This document shows, in pieces, positions 16,767-23,313 of a stretch of 44,045 nucleotides of DNA. The notes under the pieces were generated by a model, which saw only the letters and a list, made by a program, of their open reading frames with translations, was not told where the DNA came from and did no database searches. The DNA comes from a virus, in the IMG/VR virus record IMGVR_UViG_3300038441_000600, positions 1 to 44,045 of that record. The stretch is one strand, 5' to 3'. A program made the translations under genes and the position numbers. The first letter of the stretch is position 1. Each line of letters starts with the position of its first letter.

Positions 16767-17147
16767 TTACGGTTTCGGTAGCATGAACAGATCGCGCAAG
16801 TCGCCCAGCACGAAACGGTGTCCGCCGAACCCGAAGATGGTGTGCTCATTAGGCGTGGTCATCGGGTATGCGATTGCGATGAGGCGCAGCTTCTTGGCTG
16901 CTTCTTCGCCGCGTTGCATCTTGGCGACACGGTCATCTTCGTTGCGGCTGGCTTCGGCGGCGAATACCTCCGCAGCAGCGTCGATGCCGGAACCCGTGCC
17001 CGACGAAAGGGCAGCGGCGTCCTGCTCGGCATCGCCCGGTTCATTTTCGAGCGCCTTAACAGCGTCATCCGACGCCTTGGCGATCTTGGCTGCGGTTTCC
17101 GCCTTGAGCTTGTCGGCGGGGCTCAGTTCTTCCTGCTTACCAGCCAT
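16767..17147 (-). CDS. Unknown late protein, 126 aa
   Basis: The N-terminal two thirds is Ala/Glu-rich and helical (MAGKQEELSPADKLKAETAA). The C-terminus is globular and aromatic (HTIFGFGGHRFVLGDLRDLF). It lies between the terminator at 17169-17211 and the terminase promoter and has no visible promoter of its own, so it may depend on readthrough. Not recognised. Confidence 0.6.
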   Translation of the reverse strand: MAGKQEELSPADKLKAETAAKIAKASDDAVKALENEPGDAEQDAAALSSGTGSGIDAAAEVFAAEASRNEDDRVAKMQRGEEAAKKLRLIAIAYPMTTPNEHTIFGFGGHRFVLGDLRDLFMLPKP

Positions 17148-17168
17148 CTTGGCTATCTCCGGTTTCGG

Positions 17169-17211
17169 TTAAAAAGACGCCCCGGAGAGGGGATAACTAC
17201 TCCGGGGCGTA
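17169..17211 (-). terminator. Rho-independent terminator
   Basis: Read on the minus strand, an 11-bp GC-rich stem (ACGCCCCGGAG with CTCCGGGGCGT, loop 12) is followed by a run of T residues (CTTTTTAA). It closes the unit of the 107-aa gene and is the only textbook terminator seen on the left arm. Confidence 0.85.
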
Positions 17212-17215
17212 GAGG

Positions 17216-17539
17216 TTAGGCCAGTTCCTTGAACGACAGCTTGTCGCCGGGGGCAACCGGAATGATCAGCGGAACGTTCGGCGCCGTCTGATAGCCCAAG
17301 GCGGGCGCATCGGCGGCGGTCGGGTCAGCGCCGACAGCAACCCAGCAGGCTTCGTCGTGCACGATGCGCGCGTGAAGCTTGGTGTAAGCCGGGGTGGTAG
17401 CGACCTGGATGCGGGAACCGGCGACCGTGGCGGTCGTGGAGGTTGTCTCCTTGGCCGTCTGGAAGATTTCCTTGATGACGCCGGGGAACTGATCGTAGCG
17501 ATCGCCCAGTCGGACGATTTCGACTCTTGCGGTACCCAT
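17216..17539 (-). CDS. Small beta-rich protein, 107 aa, with own promoter and terminator
   Basis: The 107-residue product is mostly beta with Thr/Ala runs (ETTSTTATVAGSRIQVATTP), the segment HDEACWVAVG and PLIIPVAPGDKLSFKE at the end. Such sequences are typical of small virion or cement-type proteins, but this is only a resemblance. It is monocistronic, with a promoter at 17583-17611 and a strong terminator at 17169-17211, which suggests high, independent expression. Confidence 0.65.
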   Translation of the reverse strand: MGTARVEIVRLGDRYDQFPGVIKEIFQTAKETTSTTATVAGSRIQVATTPAYTKLHARIVHDEACWVAVGADPTAADAPALGYQTAPNVPLIIPVAPGDKLSFKELA

Positions 17540-17582
17540 TTAGTCCATCCTATTTCAGTATCGGGGTGCCCTATGCCCGGAA

Positions 17583-17611
17583 AGAATAGCACGCGCGCGT
17601 AGGGCCGTCAA
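17583..17611 (-). promoter_or_regulatory. Leftward promoter of the 107-aa gene
   Basis: On the minus strand TTGACG (17611-17606), a 17-base spacer containing ACGCGCGCGT and ending in TGC, and TATTCT (17588-17583). Confidence 0.7.
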
Positions 17612-17643
17612 GTACCTAGTCGAATGCTGCGCCGCAGACAGTT

Positions 17644-18096
17644 CTATTTGGCCACGAAAGCGCGGACGTTGGCGTCCTTAGCTTCCAGGAGTTTGCGCAG
17701 CGCAACAGTGCGCTCCGGGTTACGCGGAGTAGTGTCGACTATTTCTCGCGCCAGAACGCAGAATGGGCGAGATCGCCCCCGTAGAGCTTCCGGCAGATGT
17801 GCGTAATGGAAGAACTGCAGAATGTGGTCCTGCTTGATTTCTTCATCGGTGAACTCCTGAGGGCTTGGATGCAGCGCATCTCTTTCGGCGCGCTCCGCCG
17901 CGAGGGTCGTCATGCCCAGTGTATTCAGACCAAGCATATGGCGAATCATGGTTTCCGCCTGAACGGCTGTCAGCAAATTGGTGCCGACAGGGGTGCGACC
18001 TTTTTCGAAGCTTACGCCGCCATCCGGATCGAAGTCCTGCGGCAGTTTCCACGTCAGGAACCGGTTTACCATTAGTTTGATTTGTTCGTTTGTCAT
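17644..18096 (-). CDS. Protein with C-terminal Acb2/Tad1-like hairpin domain (putative anti-CBASS/Thoeris sponge)
   Basis: The 150-residue product has two parts. Residues 1-50 (MTNEQIKLMVNRFLTWKLP, then PVGTNLLTAVQAETMI) match a small domain common in phages. Residues 92-150 form a helical hairpin: FFHYAHLPEALRG, then LAREIVDTTPRNPERTVAL, then RKLLEAKDANVRAF. The spacing of the HLP, PRNPER and LLEAKDAxVRA motifs is that of the Acb2/Tad1 helical-hairpin family, whose members bind cyclic nucleotides and block CBASS or Thoeris immunity. Early-type promoter control fits an anti-defence role. The assignment is by remembered family pattern and is unproven. Confidence 0.55.
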   Translation of the reverse strand: MTNEQIKLMVNRFLTWKLPQDFDPDGGVSFEKGRTPVGTNLLTAVQAETMIRHMLGLNTLGMTTLAAERAERDALHPSPQEFTDEEIKQDHILQFFHYAHLPEALRGRSRPFCVLAREIVDTTPRNPERTVALRKLLEAKDANVRAFVAK

Positions 18097-18284
18097 CGTA
18101 TTTCCAATCTTAAGTGCCGCCGCAAGACCTCTATCTCTAGCCGTTTCCTGACCCAGTATTCCGCGTTAGCGGGGTCGCCCATTTCTTCGGGGTTGCGCAC
18201 CTTAAACCCGCCGACGATGCAGTCGTGCAGGTCCTCGTGGCTCATCTGGGCAACTGGCGTTCCGCGAAAAGTGTGGTCTAGCAT
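18093..18284 (-). CDS. Small protein upstream of the Acb2-like gene, 63 aa
   Basis: The start at ATG 18284 (MLDHTFRGTPVAQMSHEDL) is preferred because it lies downstream of the promoter at 18401-18429; a longer frame would need a start at the predicted transcript end. The end overlaps the Acb2-like gene as ATGA, so the two are co-translated. The C-terminus is a basic helix (YWVRKRLEIEVLRRHLRL). Not recognised. Confidence 0.5.
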   Translation of the reverse strand: MLDHTFRGTPVAQMSHEDLHDCIVGGFKVRNPEEMGDPANAEYWVRKRLEIEVLRRHLRLEIR

Positions 18285-18400
18285 GGTATTCAGGCCTCGA
18301 CACCGAAAGGGTGGCCGGAGAGCCGCCAGCAACGACAACTCTCCGACCTGGGCTTGGGCTGTCCCCGGCCTCCGTTGTGGCGACCTCTTAGGGACCACTT

Positions 18401-18429
18401 ATTAAAACACGCGCGCGTACGGGGGTCAA
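18401..18429 (-). promoter_or_regulatory. Leftward promoter of the Acb2-like operon
   Basis: On the minus strand TTGACC (18429-18424), a 17-base spacer with the same GCGCGCGTG core as the promoter at 17583, and TTTAAT (18406-18401). A leader of about 110 bases precedes the first gene and contains one CCTTTCGG word. Confidence 0.65.
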
Positions 18430-18434
18430 GTAGG

Positions 18435-18566
18435 GGGTAAATACAGAGAACCCCGCCGAGAGGGTATCGCAGCGGGGTTCTCGGGTAACAGTGCCCAAGG
18501 ACGGTGGAATGGTGAGCTGCCCGCTATCCACTTCGCGTCAGCAGCGCCCTCATCCTTGGGGCTTGT
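18435..18566 (-). ncRNA. Putative small RNA, about 130 nt
   Basis: The promoter at 18573-18602 would start a leftward RNA near 18566. No plausible gene lies ahead before the next promoter; the only small frame, ATGAGGGCG near 18550, stops after nine codons. The RNA would end in an 11-bp hairpin (GAGAACCCCGC at 18446-18456 with GCGGGGTTCTC at 18472-18482) followed by a weak T-rich stretch. Confidence 0.5.
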
Positions 18567-18572
18567 AGGGAT

Positions 18573-18602
18573 ACTATACCACGGGGGACACTGGGCTGTC
18601 AA
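18573..18602 (-). promoter_or_regulatory. Leftward promoter of the putative small RNA
   Basis: On the minus strand TTGACA (18602-18597), an 18-base spacer ending CGTGG, and TATAGT (18578-18573). It overlaps the end of the 75-aa gene. Confidence 0.7.
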
Positions 18603-18826
18603 GTAGGGGGTAGTGTTCCGGGCATGCGCGCCGAAAGGTCGACCCACGGGATGGCGAAATCGAGCGCCTCATGCTTGTGGAAAATTGGTTGGACGTCCGT
18701 TAACTCAACGCCCTCGACAATGTCATGCCACTCAATTTCGCCGGCATTCACAGTGGCGTATTGCGGTTGACCGTGCCCGTAATCGCGGAACAGGTAGTAG
18801 TTGTCTCCGTGAAGATATAGACGCAT
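18599..18826 (-). CDS. Early-type small protein, 75 aa
   Basis: First gene leftward of the divergence region, with its own promoter (18854-18882). The 75-residue product starts MRLYLHGDNYYLFRDYGHG and is rich in Tyr, His and Asp, with IEWHDIVEGVELTD in the middle. By position it should be made early. Function unknown. Confidence 0.6.
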   Translation of the reverse strand: MRLYLHGDNYYLFRDYGHGQPQYATVNAGEIEWHDIVEGVELTDVQPIFHKHEALDFAIPWVDLSARMPGTLPPT

Positions 18827-18853
18827 GGCTCTAGGCTCCGTTGGGGATAGGTC

Positions 18854-18882
18854 AGTGTAGCACGGGGGAGTGAGGGTGTCAA
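18854..18882 (-). promoter_or_regulatory. First leftward promoter from the divergence region
   Basis: On the minus strand TTGACA (18882-18877), 17-base spacer ending CGTGC, TACACT (18859-18854). This is one of the best matches to the shared promoter pattern. Confidence 0.75.
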
Positions 18883-19085
18883 GTAGGTGGGGGTTGAGGC
18901 GGCTTAGCTGGTGTGGTATGTGGGTTCTAGGAAGCGGCGCTCCGGGGGAAATGTGGCATTATGATTCGAGGAAGCGCCGAGGCCCAGAAGGGTCCCCCTC
19001 GCCTCCGTCTTGGGTCCCTTCTTGCAAGGGGGGATAGCGAAGCACAAGCGCCCCACACAACCGGGAAGCGCAGCATCGGCGCATC

Positions 19086-19188
19086 GCAACCAACGCGTGT
19101 CCACAACTCGCAGACGCAGCGAAGCGGCTCAGCACAACCGCGCCGCAGCCTGCAACCAACGCGTGCGATGAAGCGGCTCGGCACAACC
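19086..19188. repeat. Imperfect direct repeats
   Basis: GCAACCAACGCGTG occurs at 19086-19099 and 19152-19165. GAAGCGGCTC followed by A or G and GCACAACC occurs at 19121-19139 and 19170-19188. The order is kept, so the unit looks like a diverged tandem duplication. Confidence 0.75.
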
Positions 19189-19196
19189 AGCGCAGA

Positions 19197-19322
19197 CGCC
19201 TCGCCGCTTCCTCGTGTTCCACGTGAAGCGCCTCGCACACGACGACGCGCAGAGACAGCGCAGCAGCGCTTCGCCACACGCCGCAGCCGGGCAGGCGTGG
19301 AACACGAGGAAGCGGCGAGGCG
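19197..19322. repeat. 27-bp perfect inverted repeat
   Basis: Bases 19197-19223 are the exact reverse complement of 19296-19322, with 72 bases between. The inner end of the left arm together with the next bases reads TGTTCCACGTGAAGCG, close to the bacterial parS site (TGTTTCACGTGAAACA); the right arm carries the half site CGTGGAACA. It could form a cruciform or bind a dimeric protein. Confidence 0.8.
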
Positions 19323-19778
19323 GAGGCGAGGCGGAGGCGCTTCGCACGACGCGGCGGCGAAGCAGGGATGCCACGTGCTACGAACCGATGCCACAGGGGC
19401 GGCGGCGAGGCGACGAAGCAGCGAAAGCGAGGCGAATCGCCTGCCCCGTACGCCGCATGCGTGGTCCCACTGGCTGCGGTACGCTACGACGCTACGACTC
19501 CCGTACCTGCGGGCCGGGGCGGCCCCCGCTACGGCACTAAGCCGAAAGGGGCCCATAGCCCCGGTACCCGTAGCCCAGCCCCTAGGTACGAGAGAGAAAG
19601 GGACGCAGCGTAGCGCAGCCTATGGGCTGCCACACTAGGCGTAGCCAACCCGGAAGCCGCGCATCGTCGCCTCTCCGCCTGCACGCTGGTGCCACATGCC
19701 CAGCCGCCGCGCTTCTACAACTCGAAGCCCCTGCTTACAACTCCCGATACTGCGACACCCTGTCACATCCCCCCTATC

Positions 19779-19807
19779 TTGCGTCGCCTCTCCGCTCGTG
19801 GTAAGAT
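19779..19807 (+). promoter_or_regulatory. First rightward promoter
   Basis: TTGCGT (19779-19784), 17-base spacer ending CGTGG, TAAGAT (19802-19807). The -35 is weak, but the extended -10 and spacing match the family. It would drive the first four small genes. Confidence 0.6.
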
Positions 19808-19838
19808 GGGGCAGATAAGAGAGACACAGGAGACACCA

Positions 19839-20084
19839 ATGCCCATCACCCACATCGTCGCCGTCCTCCGCCGTGATGGCAAGATCGCCCGCATCCCCGC
19901 AGACGCCCCCGCCGCTGCGCATCTGGCCGGTCTGGGCGAGGAAGACGTCGCCGCCGCGATCGCAGAGGCAGGCTGGTGCGGCAGCCATGGCCGGGACCTC
20001 CTAGGCGGCACGCGTCCCGTCGTGGTGTTTCCCTGCGACACAAAGCGCATCCCGGCAGCCGCCGCCGCCTATCTCCGCCAGTAA
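19839..20084 (+). CDS. Early small protein, 81 aa
   Basis: ATG 19839 follows an AGGAG box and lies about 25 bases after the predicted start of transcription. The product (MPITHIVAVLRRDGKIARIP) is Ala/Pro-rich with a short beta start and the motif GWCGSHGRDLLGGTRPVVVF. Function unknown; placed first in the rightward early unit. Confidence 0.6.
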   Translation: MPITHIVAVLRRDGKIARIPADAPAAAHLAGLGEEDVAAAIAEAGWCGSHGRDLLGGTRPVVVFPCDTKRIPAAAAAYLRQ

Positions 20085-20109
20085 CCCAAGCACACAAGGA
20101 ACCAAGACC

Positions 20110-20355
20110 ATGGAAGACGGCTATCACGTGAACGTCGCCCGCAACACCGAGCGCAAGGCATGGGACAGCACCCCACAGAAGCCGCGCTACGACAGCCACC
20201 ACTACTGCGCGATCTTCCTAGGCCGCGTCAGCCGCGAAGAGGCGATCGACATGACGCGCGATCTGCAGCAGCGATTCCCCGAGGGCGACGAGCCGGGTCA
20301 GTTTCACCTTTCGCTGACGTTCTGGCAGGCGACTGGCCACGGCATCAAGCTCTAG
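20110..20355 (+). CDS. Early small protein, 81 aa
   Basis: Preceded by the leader ACACAAGGAACCAAGACC, which recurs before the next gene. The product starts MEDGYHVNVARNTERKAW and carries HHYCAIFLGRVSREEAI and FHLSLTFWQATG, suggesting a small alpha/beta fold. Function unknown. Confidence 0.6.
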   Translation: MEDGYHVNVARNTERKAWDSTPQKPRYDSHHYCAIFLGRVSREEAIDMTRDLQQRFPEGDEPGQFHLSLTFWQATGHGIKL

Positions 20356-20382
20356 ACCCCAAACACACAAGGAACCAAGACC

Positions 20383-20598
20383 ATGCGCATCGTCTACAGC
20401 ATCGGCACAAGCGGCGGGCCTGAATACCCGACCATGGAGGAAGCAAAGACGCACGTAGAGGCGCTAGGCGAGGGCTATGTCGTAACGTGGGTCGTCCACC
20501 CGAACATGCCGCGCTGCCTTCCAGCGGAGGTCTACAAGTCCAGCGCCATGACGAGCTATGTCGACGGCGCATGGCGCGAACACAACATACACGGCTAG
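20383..20598 (+). CDS. Early small protein, 71 aa
   Basis: Uses the same ACACAAGGAACCAAGACC leader. The product (MRIVYSIGTSGGPEYPTMEE) has an alternating beta-helix pattern (EAKTHVEALGEGYVVTWVVH). Not recognised. Confidence 0.6.
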   Translation: MRIVYSIGTSGGPEYPTMEEAKTHVEALGEGYVVTWVVHPNMPRCLPAEVYKSSAMTSYVDGAWREHNIHG

Positions 20599-20609
20599 GA
20601 GACACAACC

Positions 20610-20786
20610 ATGACGATCGCCGAAGCAGTACGAGCCGCGCTGGACGAATGGGCGCAATCCCCGGAGTTCGACCTCGACGACGCAACGGGCCTAATCGAGG
20701 GGCACGTAGACGACGCCGTGATCGAGTGGGCAATAGCGCACGGCTACCAACAAGACGATGGCGGCTACTGGCACCGGGCATCTTGA
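20610..20786 (+). CDS. Early small protein, 58 aa
   Basis: ATG 20610 follows TAGGAGACACAACC. The acidic 58-residue product reads MTIAEAVRAALDEWAQSPEF and ends GYQQDDGGYWHRAS. Its stop overlaps the -35 of the next promoter, which shows how tightly these units abut. Confidence 0.55.
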   Translation: MTIAEAVRAALDEWAQSPEFDLDDATGLIEGHVDDAVIEWAIAHGYQQDDGGYWHRAS

Positions 20787-20811
20787 CACCCGCCTTTCGG
20801 CGTGCTACGAT
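20783..20811 (+). promoter_or_regulatory. Rightward promoter
   Basis: TTGACA (20783-20788), 17-base spacer containing CCTTTCGG and ending CGTGC, TACGAT (20806-20811). Confidence 0.75.
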
Positions 20812-20839
20812 ACCCGGATCGACAACAAGGAACACCCCG

Positions 20840-21070
20840 ATGCTCTGGATTTCCTGCCGCTCCGCCCTCGTCGCTCGTGCTTCGTATCGGCCTCGCCGTC
20901 TCGTGGATGCCGCTTCGCTCTGGCCTTGGGGCGGGCAGCCGCGCGTTGTGCGTCCCGATGCGTTGCGCTCGGCCCCGCGTCCCGGCGCTGGCTTGCGTTC
21001 GCGCGGCCTTCTCGCCTGCGCCCGCTTCTCGATCCCGGCTGTTCCGGCGATCCCCCGGCCCCGCCGCTAG
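20840..21070 (+). CDS. Possible Arg-rich protein, 76 aa
   Basis: ATG 20840 follows CAACAAGGAACACCCCG, the usual leader type, and a promoter. The encoded product (MLWISCRSALVARASYRPRR) is very rich in Arg, Ala and Pro, and all three plus frames stay open here, so coding is uncertain. The stretch may instead be an untranslated RNA ending in the hairpin at 21058-21077. Confidence 0.3.
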   Translation: MLWISCRSALVARASYRPRRLVDAASLWPWGGQPRVVRPDALRSAPRPGAGLRSRGLLACARFSIPAVPAIPRPRR

Positions 21071-21077
21071 GCGGGGC
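21058..21077 (+). terminator. GC hairpin
   Basis: GCCCCGCC (21058-21065) pairs with GGCGGGGC (21070-21077) across a 4-base loop. No T tract follows. Confidence 0.45.
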
Positions 21078-21110
21078 ATCGTCCACCCCAAACACACAAG
21101 GAACCCGCAC

Positions 21111-21275
21111 ATGCGCAACTTCCTCGACGACTACTGGAACACGCCTGAACCCCAAAGGCGCAATCCCCCGCCCCGCCTTTCGGCGTGGCTTACTGTCTGC
21201 ACCGAATGCGTCGGCTATCTAGGCTTGGCTGTCGCTATTCTCGCCTGCCTAGCAATCGTGAGGGACACGCTATGA
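21111..21275 (+). CDS. Small single-pass membrane protein, 54 aa
   Basis: ATG 21111 follows ACACAAGGAACCCGCAC. The N-terminus is polar and Pro-rich. The C-terminal half is one hydrophobic helix (CVGYLGLAVAILACLAIV). It may act on the host membrane early in infection. Not recognised. Confidence 0.6.
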   Translation: MRNFLDDYWNTPEPQRRNPPPRLSAWLTVCTECVGYLGLAVAILACLAIVRDTL

Positions 21276-21304
21276 GGTCCCTCAAAAACCGGACGGAGGT
21301 CTTC

Positions 21305-21598
21305 ATGACACCGAAAGAACACGTAAAGTACCAGCGCGAAATGGCGAAGCAGCTGAAGAAGGCGATCCCGCTTCGCGACACCCAGATGCGCCTAGTAGGT
21401 CAAGTGAGCAGCAACGGAGCGTGTTTCGGCATTACGGCGATGCGCGACCCGCTTGCTCTGATGCCTCTATGGAACGAACGCAAGCACGACGGACTACCCT
21501 ATCGCACTCACCTGCAAGCGGTGGCGACACTGCGCGGGCTGAGGGTAGTCCACAGACTGCGACACTCTGTCGCACCCTCGGAGTCGAAGGGCACTTGA
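21305..21598 (+). CDS. Early protein, 97 aa
   Basis: ATG 21305 is preceded by GGAGG at 5 bases and is preferred. An ATG at 21272 overlaps the upstream stop and would add 11 residues. The product (MTPKEHVKYQREMAKQLKK) is basic and helical, with GACFGITAMRDPLALMPLW in the middle. Function unknown. Confidence 0.55.
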   Translation: MTPKEHVKYQREMAKQLKKAIPLRDTQMRLVGQVSSNGACFGITAMRDPLALMPLWNERKHDGLPYRTHLQAVATLRGLRVVHRLRHSVAPSESKGT

Positions 21599-21623
21599 CA
21601 CAGCCCTCAAGGCATGGTACACT
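21595..21623 (+). promoter_or_regulatory. Rightward promoter of paralogue 1
   Basis: TTGACA (21595-21600), 17-base spacer ending ATGG, TACACT (21618-21623). Near the predicted RNA start lies a short hairpin, CGGATC-gagacc-GATCCG. Confidence 0.75.
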
Positions 21624-21676
21624 GTTTTTACGGATCGAGACCGATCCGGCGCAACGAAACCAACGGAGCAACGACC

Positions 21677-22120
21677 ATGACCACCGCAACCGAAACCCGC
21701 AATGCCGAAGCCCTCGCAATCCTCGCGCAGGCTGAACTCGACGCCGCGCTGCCTAAGAGCGTCGTGTCCGCCAACTACAAGAAGCGCTACGCAGAGCGCG
21801 CCCTGACTGCCCGCAAGCCCAAGGACGTCAGCCGCAAGGTCGTCGCCCGCTCGTGTGGCGACTGGCTGGCTCTGGAGCTCGCCAAGCACTGCATCGGCGA
21901 AAAGAACAAGCTGAACGTCGACGCATTCACCGCGATCCTCGATGCCAATGGCGTGGATCACAGCCACTGGAACCGCACGAGCAAGGGCTGGCAGGGCCGG
22001 TTCCGCATGACGGGCAGGCTCGCCCTGCAGCGGGTCGTCGCCGAGGCTGGCGAAATGGAGCTCGCCGATGGCTCGACCGTTGCTGCACCCAAGACATGGA
22101 TCGCCAAGCACCAGCACTAA
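21677..22120 (+). CDS. Paralogue 1 of an unknown phage domain (GWQGRxRMTGR), 147 aa
   Basis: ATG 21677 lies behind its own promoter. The product has an Ala-rich helical start and then the domain: SANYKKRYAER, CGDWLALELAKHCI, ANGVDHSHW, GWQGRFRMTGRLALQ. The same succession occurs in the products at 25314..26333 and, more diverged, 31028..31528. Proteins with this core are frequent in phages of proteobacteria and actinobacteria and have no assigned role that I know. The basic core and separate strong promoters would suit an abundant DNA- or RNA-binding protein, but this is inference. Confidence 0.75.
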   Translation: MTTATETRNAEALAILAQAELDAALPKSVVSANYKKRYAERALTARKPKDVSRKVVARSCGDWLALELAKHCIGEKNKLNVDAFTAILDANGVDHSHWNRTSKGWQGRFRMTGRLALQRVVAEAGEMELADGSTVAAPKTWIAKHQH

Positions 22121-22212
22121 CGAGGAAGGCCGCATGCCTTTCGGTGTCCCGCCTCTTGCCCCCATGGGGCGGGCATCCCAAGGGCAATCACGCCCCGAAC
22201 AAGGAGAGAACT

Positions 22213-22491
22213 ATGGTTAAGGACAAGTACGCCGAGGCGATGCCCGCACCTGACTATCGCGACGATCTGGAACACGCTGTCGCGTATCTGACTATCACCA
22301 AGGTCGTGCGCGAAAACCAGCCCATCGTGAGGGGCGCAGCCGAACACAACACGCTCGGCAAGGTGATCGACGACATGCTGGCTGACGTCGCAATGCAGGG
22401 CGGCGAAGTCCAGTCGTTCGAGCTCGAAGTCACGTCCGATTACTGGCGCGAGTTCGCCGAAAAAGTGCGGGGCAAAGCAAATGGCCGATAA
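22213..22491 (+). CDS. Unknown protein, 92 aa
   Basis: ATG 22213 follows AAGGAGAG. The product (MVKDKYAEAMPAPDYRDDLE) is helical and acidic, with FELEVTSDYWREFAEKVRGK near the end. The 92 bases upstream contain a hairpin (GCCCCATGGGGC) and a CCTTTCGG word. Function unknown. Confidence 0.6.
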   Translation: MVKDKYAEAMPAPDYRDDLEHAVAYLTITKVVRENQPIVRGAAEHNTLGKVIDDMLADVAMQGGEVQSFELEVTSDYWREFAEKVRGKANGR

Positions 22492-22819
22492 GAGAGCAAC
22501 GCCGCTCCGTATCGCTCCAAACGGCAGCATCGAAACTGGAAAACAGGCACCGGCGCAGCGTCCTTTCGGCACCCACCCCGGCCTAACTAACCTCAAATAC
22601 GCAATCGAGGTGATCGAAGGTCTGCGCTTCATCGGCATGGACCAGAACCCCAAGGGTGTTCGCGACATGCTGTCCACCGGCTGCTTCCAAGTGGAGATGG
22701 AGATTCACGACAAGGACGTCGAGATTGCTCGTCTCAGGATGCAGATCGAGAAACTGATAAGCGATGCGGCGTGGGAAGCAAGTGCTCGTCACGCCGAAAG
22801 AAGCGGAGGGACGCTATGA
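22481..22819 (+). CDS. Unknown protein with C-terminal coiled coil, 112 aa
   Basis: The start overlaps the upstream gene by 11 bases. A flexible N-terminus (ADKRATPLRIAPNG) leads to YAIEVIEGLRFIGM and a heptad-like helix (VEIARLRMQIEKLISDAAW). Similar short proteins occur in early phage operons. Function unknown. Confidence 0.6.
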   Translation: MADKRATPLRIAPNGSIETGKQAPAQRPFGTHPGLTNLKYAIEVIEGLRFIGMDQNPKGVRDMLSTGCFQVEMEIHDKDVEIARLRMQIEKLISDAAWEASARHAERSGGTL

Positions 22820-23001
22820 CCGACGACGCCTACCACATCCATTACATGTCTGTTGAGGAATTGTCAGAGTTCCTATGTGAGAACCCGAACGTGGTTAGCC
22901 ACAACAAGGACGTCCAGATCTTAGTCCGCAACCGGATAACCGTCCTGCAGCAACGCATCCAGCGGGCGGGTGCTCTTTTCAAGGCGTTGACCGATGGTTG
23001 A
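22816..23001 (+). CDS. Unknown protein, 61 aa
   Basis: ATGA overlap with the preceding stop supports the start at 22816. The helical 61-residue product reads MTDDAYHIHYMSVEELSEFL and ends RIQRAGALFKALTDG. It overlaps the next small frame by 8 bases. Confidence 0.6.
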   Translation: MTDDAYHIHYMSVEELSEFLCENPNVVSHNKDVQILVRNRITVLQQRIQRAGALFKALTDG

Positions 23002-23167
23002 GAAAACCGGCAACGAAACAGAAATGGACAAAGTCATGGCGATGGACGCGTGGCAGCTGCTAACCTACGCCTTAGAGAATCCCGAGTACCTGTCCGACCC
23101 CTATTACAGCCTTATCGGGAACGCAATCAACGCCCGATACGAACAATTGGAGAATGAACGTGGCTGA
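22994..23167 (+). CDS. Unknown protein, 57 aa
   Basis: ATG 22994 lies inside the end of the previous gene. The frame encodes MVEKTGNETEMDKVMAMDAW and continues QLLTYALENPEYLS to a stop at 23165-23167. Overlaps on both sides support it. It resembles the previous product in length and in its ENPxxxS segment (CENPNVVS against LENPEYLS), so the two may be distant duplicates. Confidence 0.55.
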   Translation: MVEKTGNETEMDKVMAMDAWQLLTYALENPEYLSDPYYSLIGNAINARYEQLENERG

Positions 23168-23258
23168 TTTTTTCGCCTTGGGCTTCTACGATTTCGTTGT
23201 GATCGGCGTAATGCTGTCGATTGCGGTGGTGGCCCTCGGAACGATGAAGGGTAGTTGA
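23154..23258 (+). CDS. Tiny membrane protein, 34 aa
   Basis: ATG 23154 is preceded by TTGGAG and overlaps the previous gene by 14 bases. The product, MNVADFFALGFYDFVVIGV followed by MLSIAVVALGTMKGS, is a single transmembrane helix. Its stop lies within the -35 of the next promoter. Confidence 0.5.
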   Translation: MNVADFFALGFYDFVVIGVMLSIAVVALGTMKGS

Positions 23259-23283
23259 CATGGGGTACGCCCTGTGCTACACT
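23255..23283 (+). promoter_or_regulatory. Rightward promoter
   Basis: TTGACA (23255-23260), 17-base spacer ending TGTGC, TACACT (23278-23283). It precedes the 66-aa gene and the HTH gene. Confidence 0.75.
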
Positions 23284-23313
23284 ACCAGTATCGACAACAC
23301 AGGAGCGCAGACC

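Larger units (their letters stand above)
18883..19778. other. Non-coding, repeat-rich divergence region
   Basis: About 900 bases between the first leftward and first rightward promoters hold no believable gene. Long open frames exist on both strands, but they overlap one another, are extremely Arg/Ala/Ser-rich and lack start signals. The DNA is made of short shuffled words (gaagcgg, gcgaagc, gaggcg), direct repeats and a long inverted repeat. Candidates are an origin of replication, a packaging or segregation site, or a decayed insertion. The ends of the region are GC-rich and contain one CGAAAGG word at 19543. Confidence 0.6.

Noticed and set aside
18927-19638. Long open frames on both strands in the divergence region
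   Set aside because: Products are almost only Arg, Ala, Ser, Cys and Gly; frames overlap on both strands and have no start signals. The DNA is repeat-rich and non-coding.
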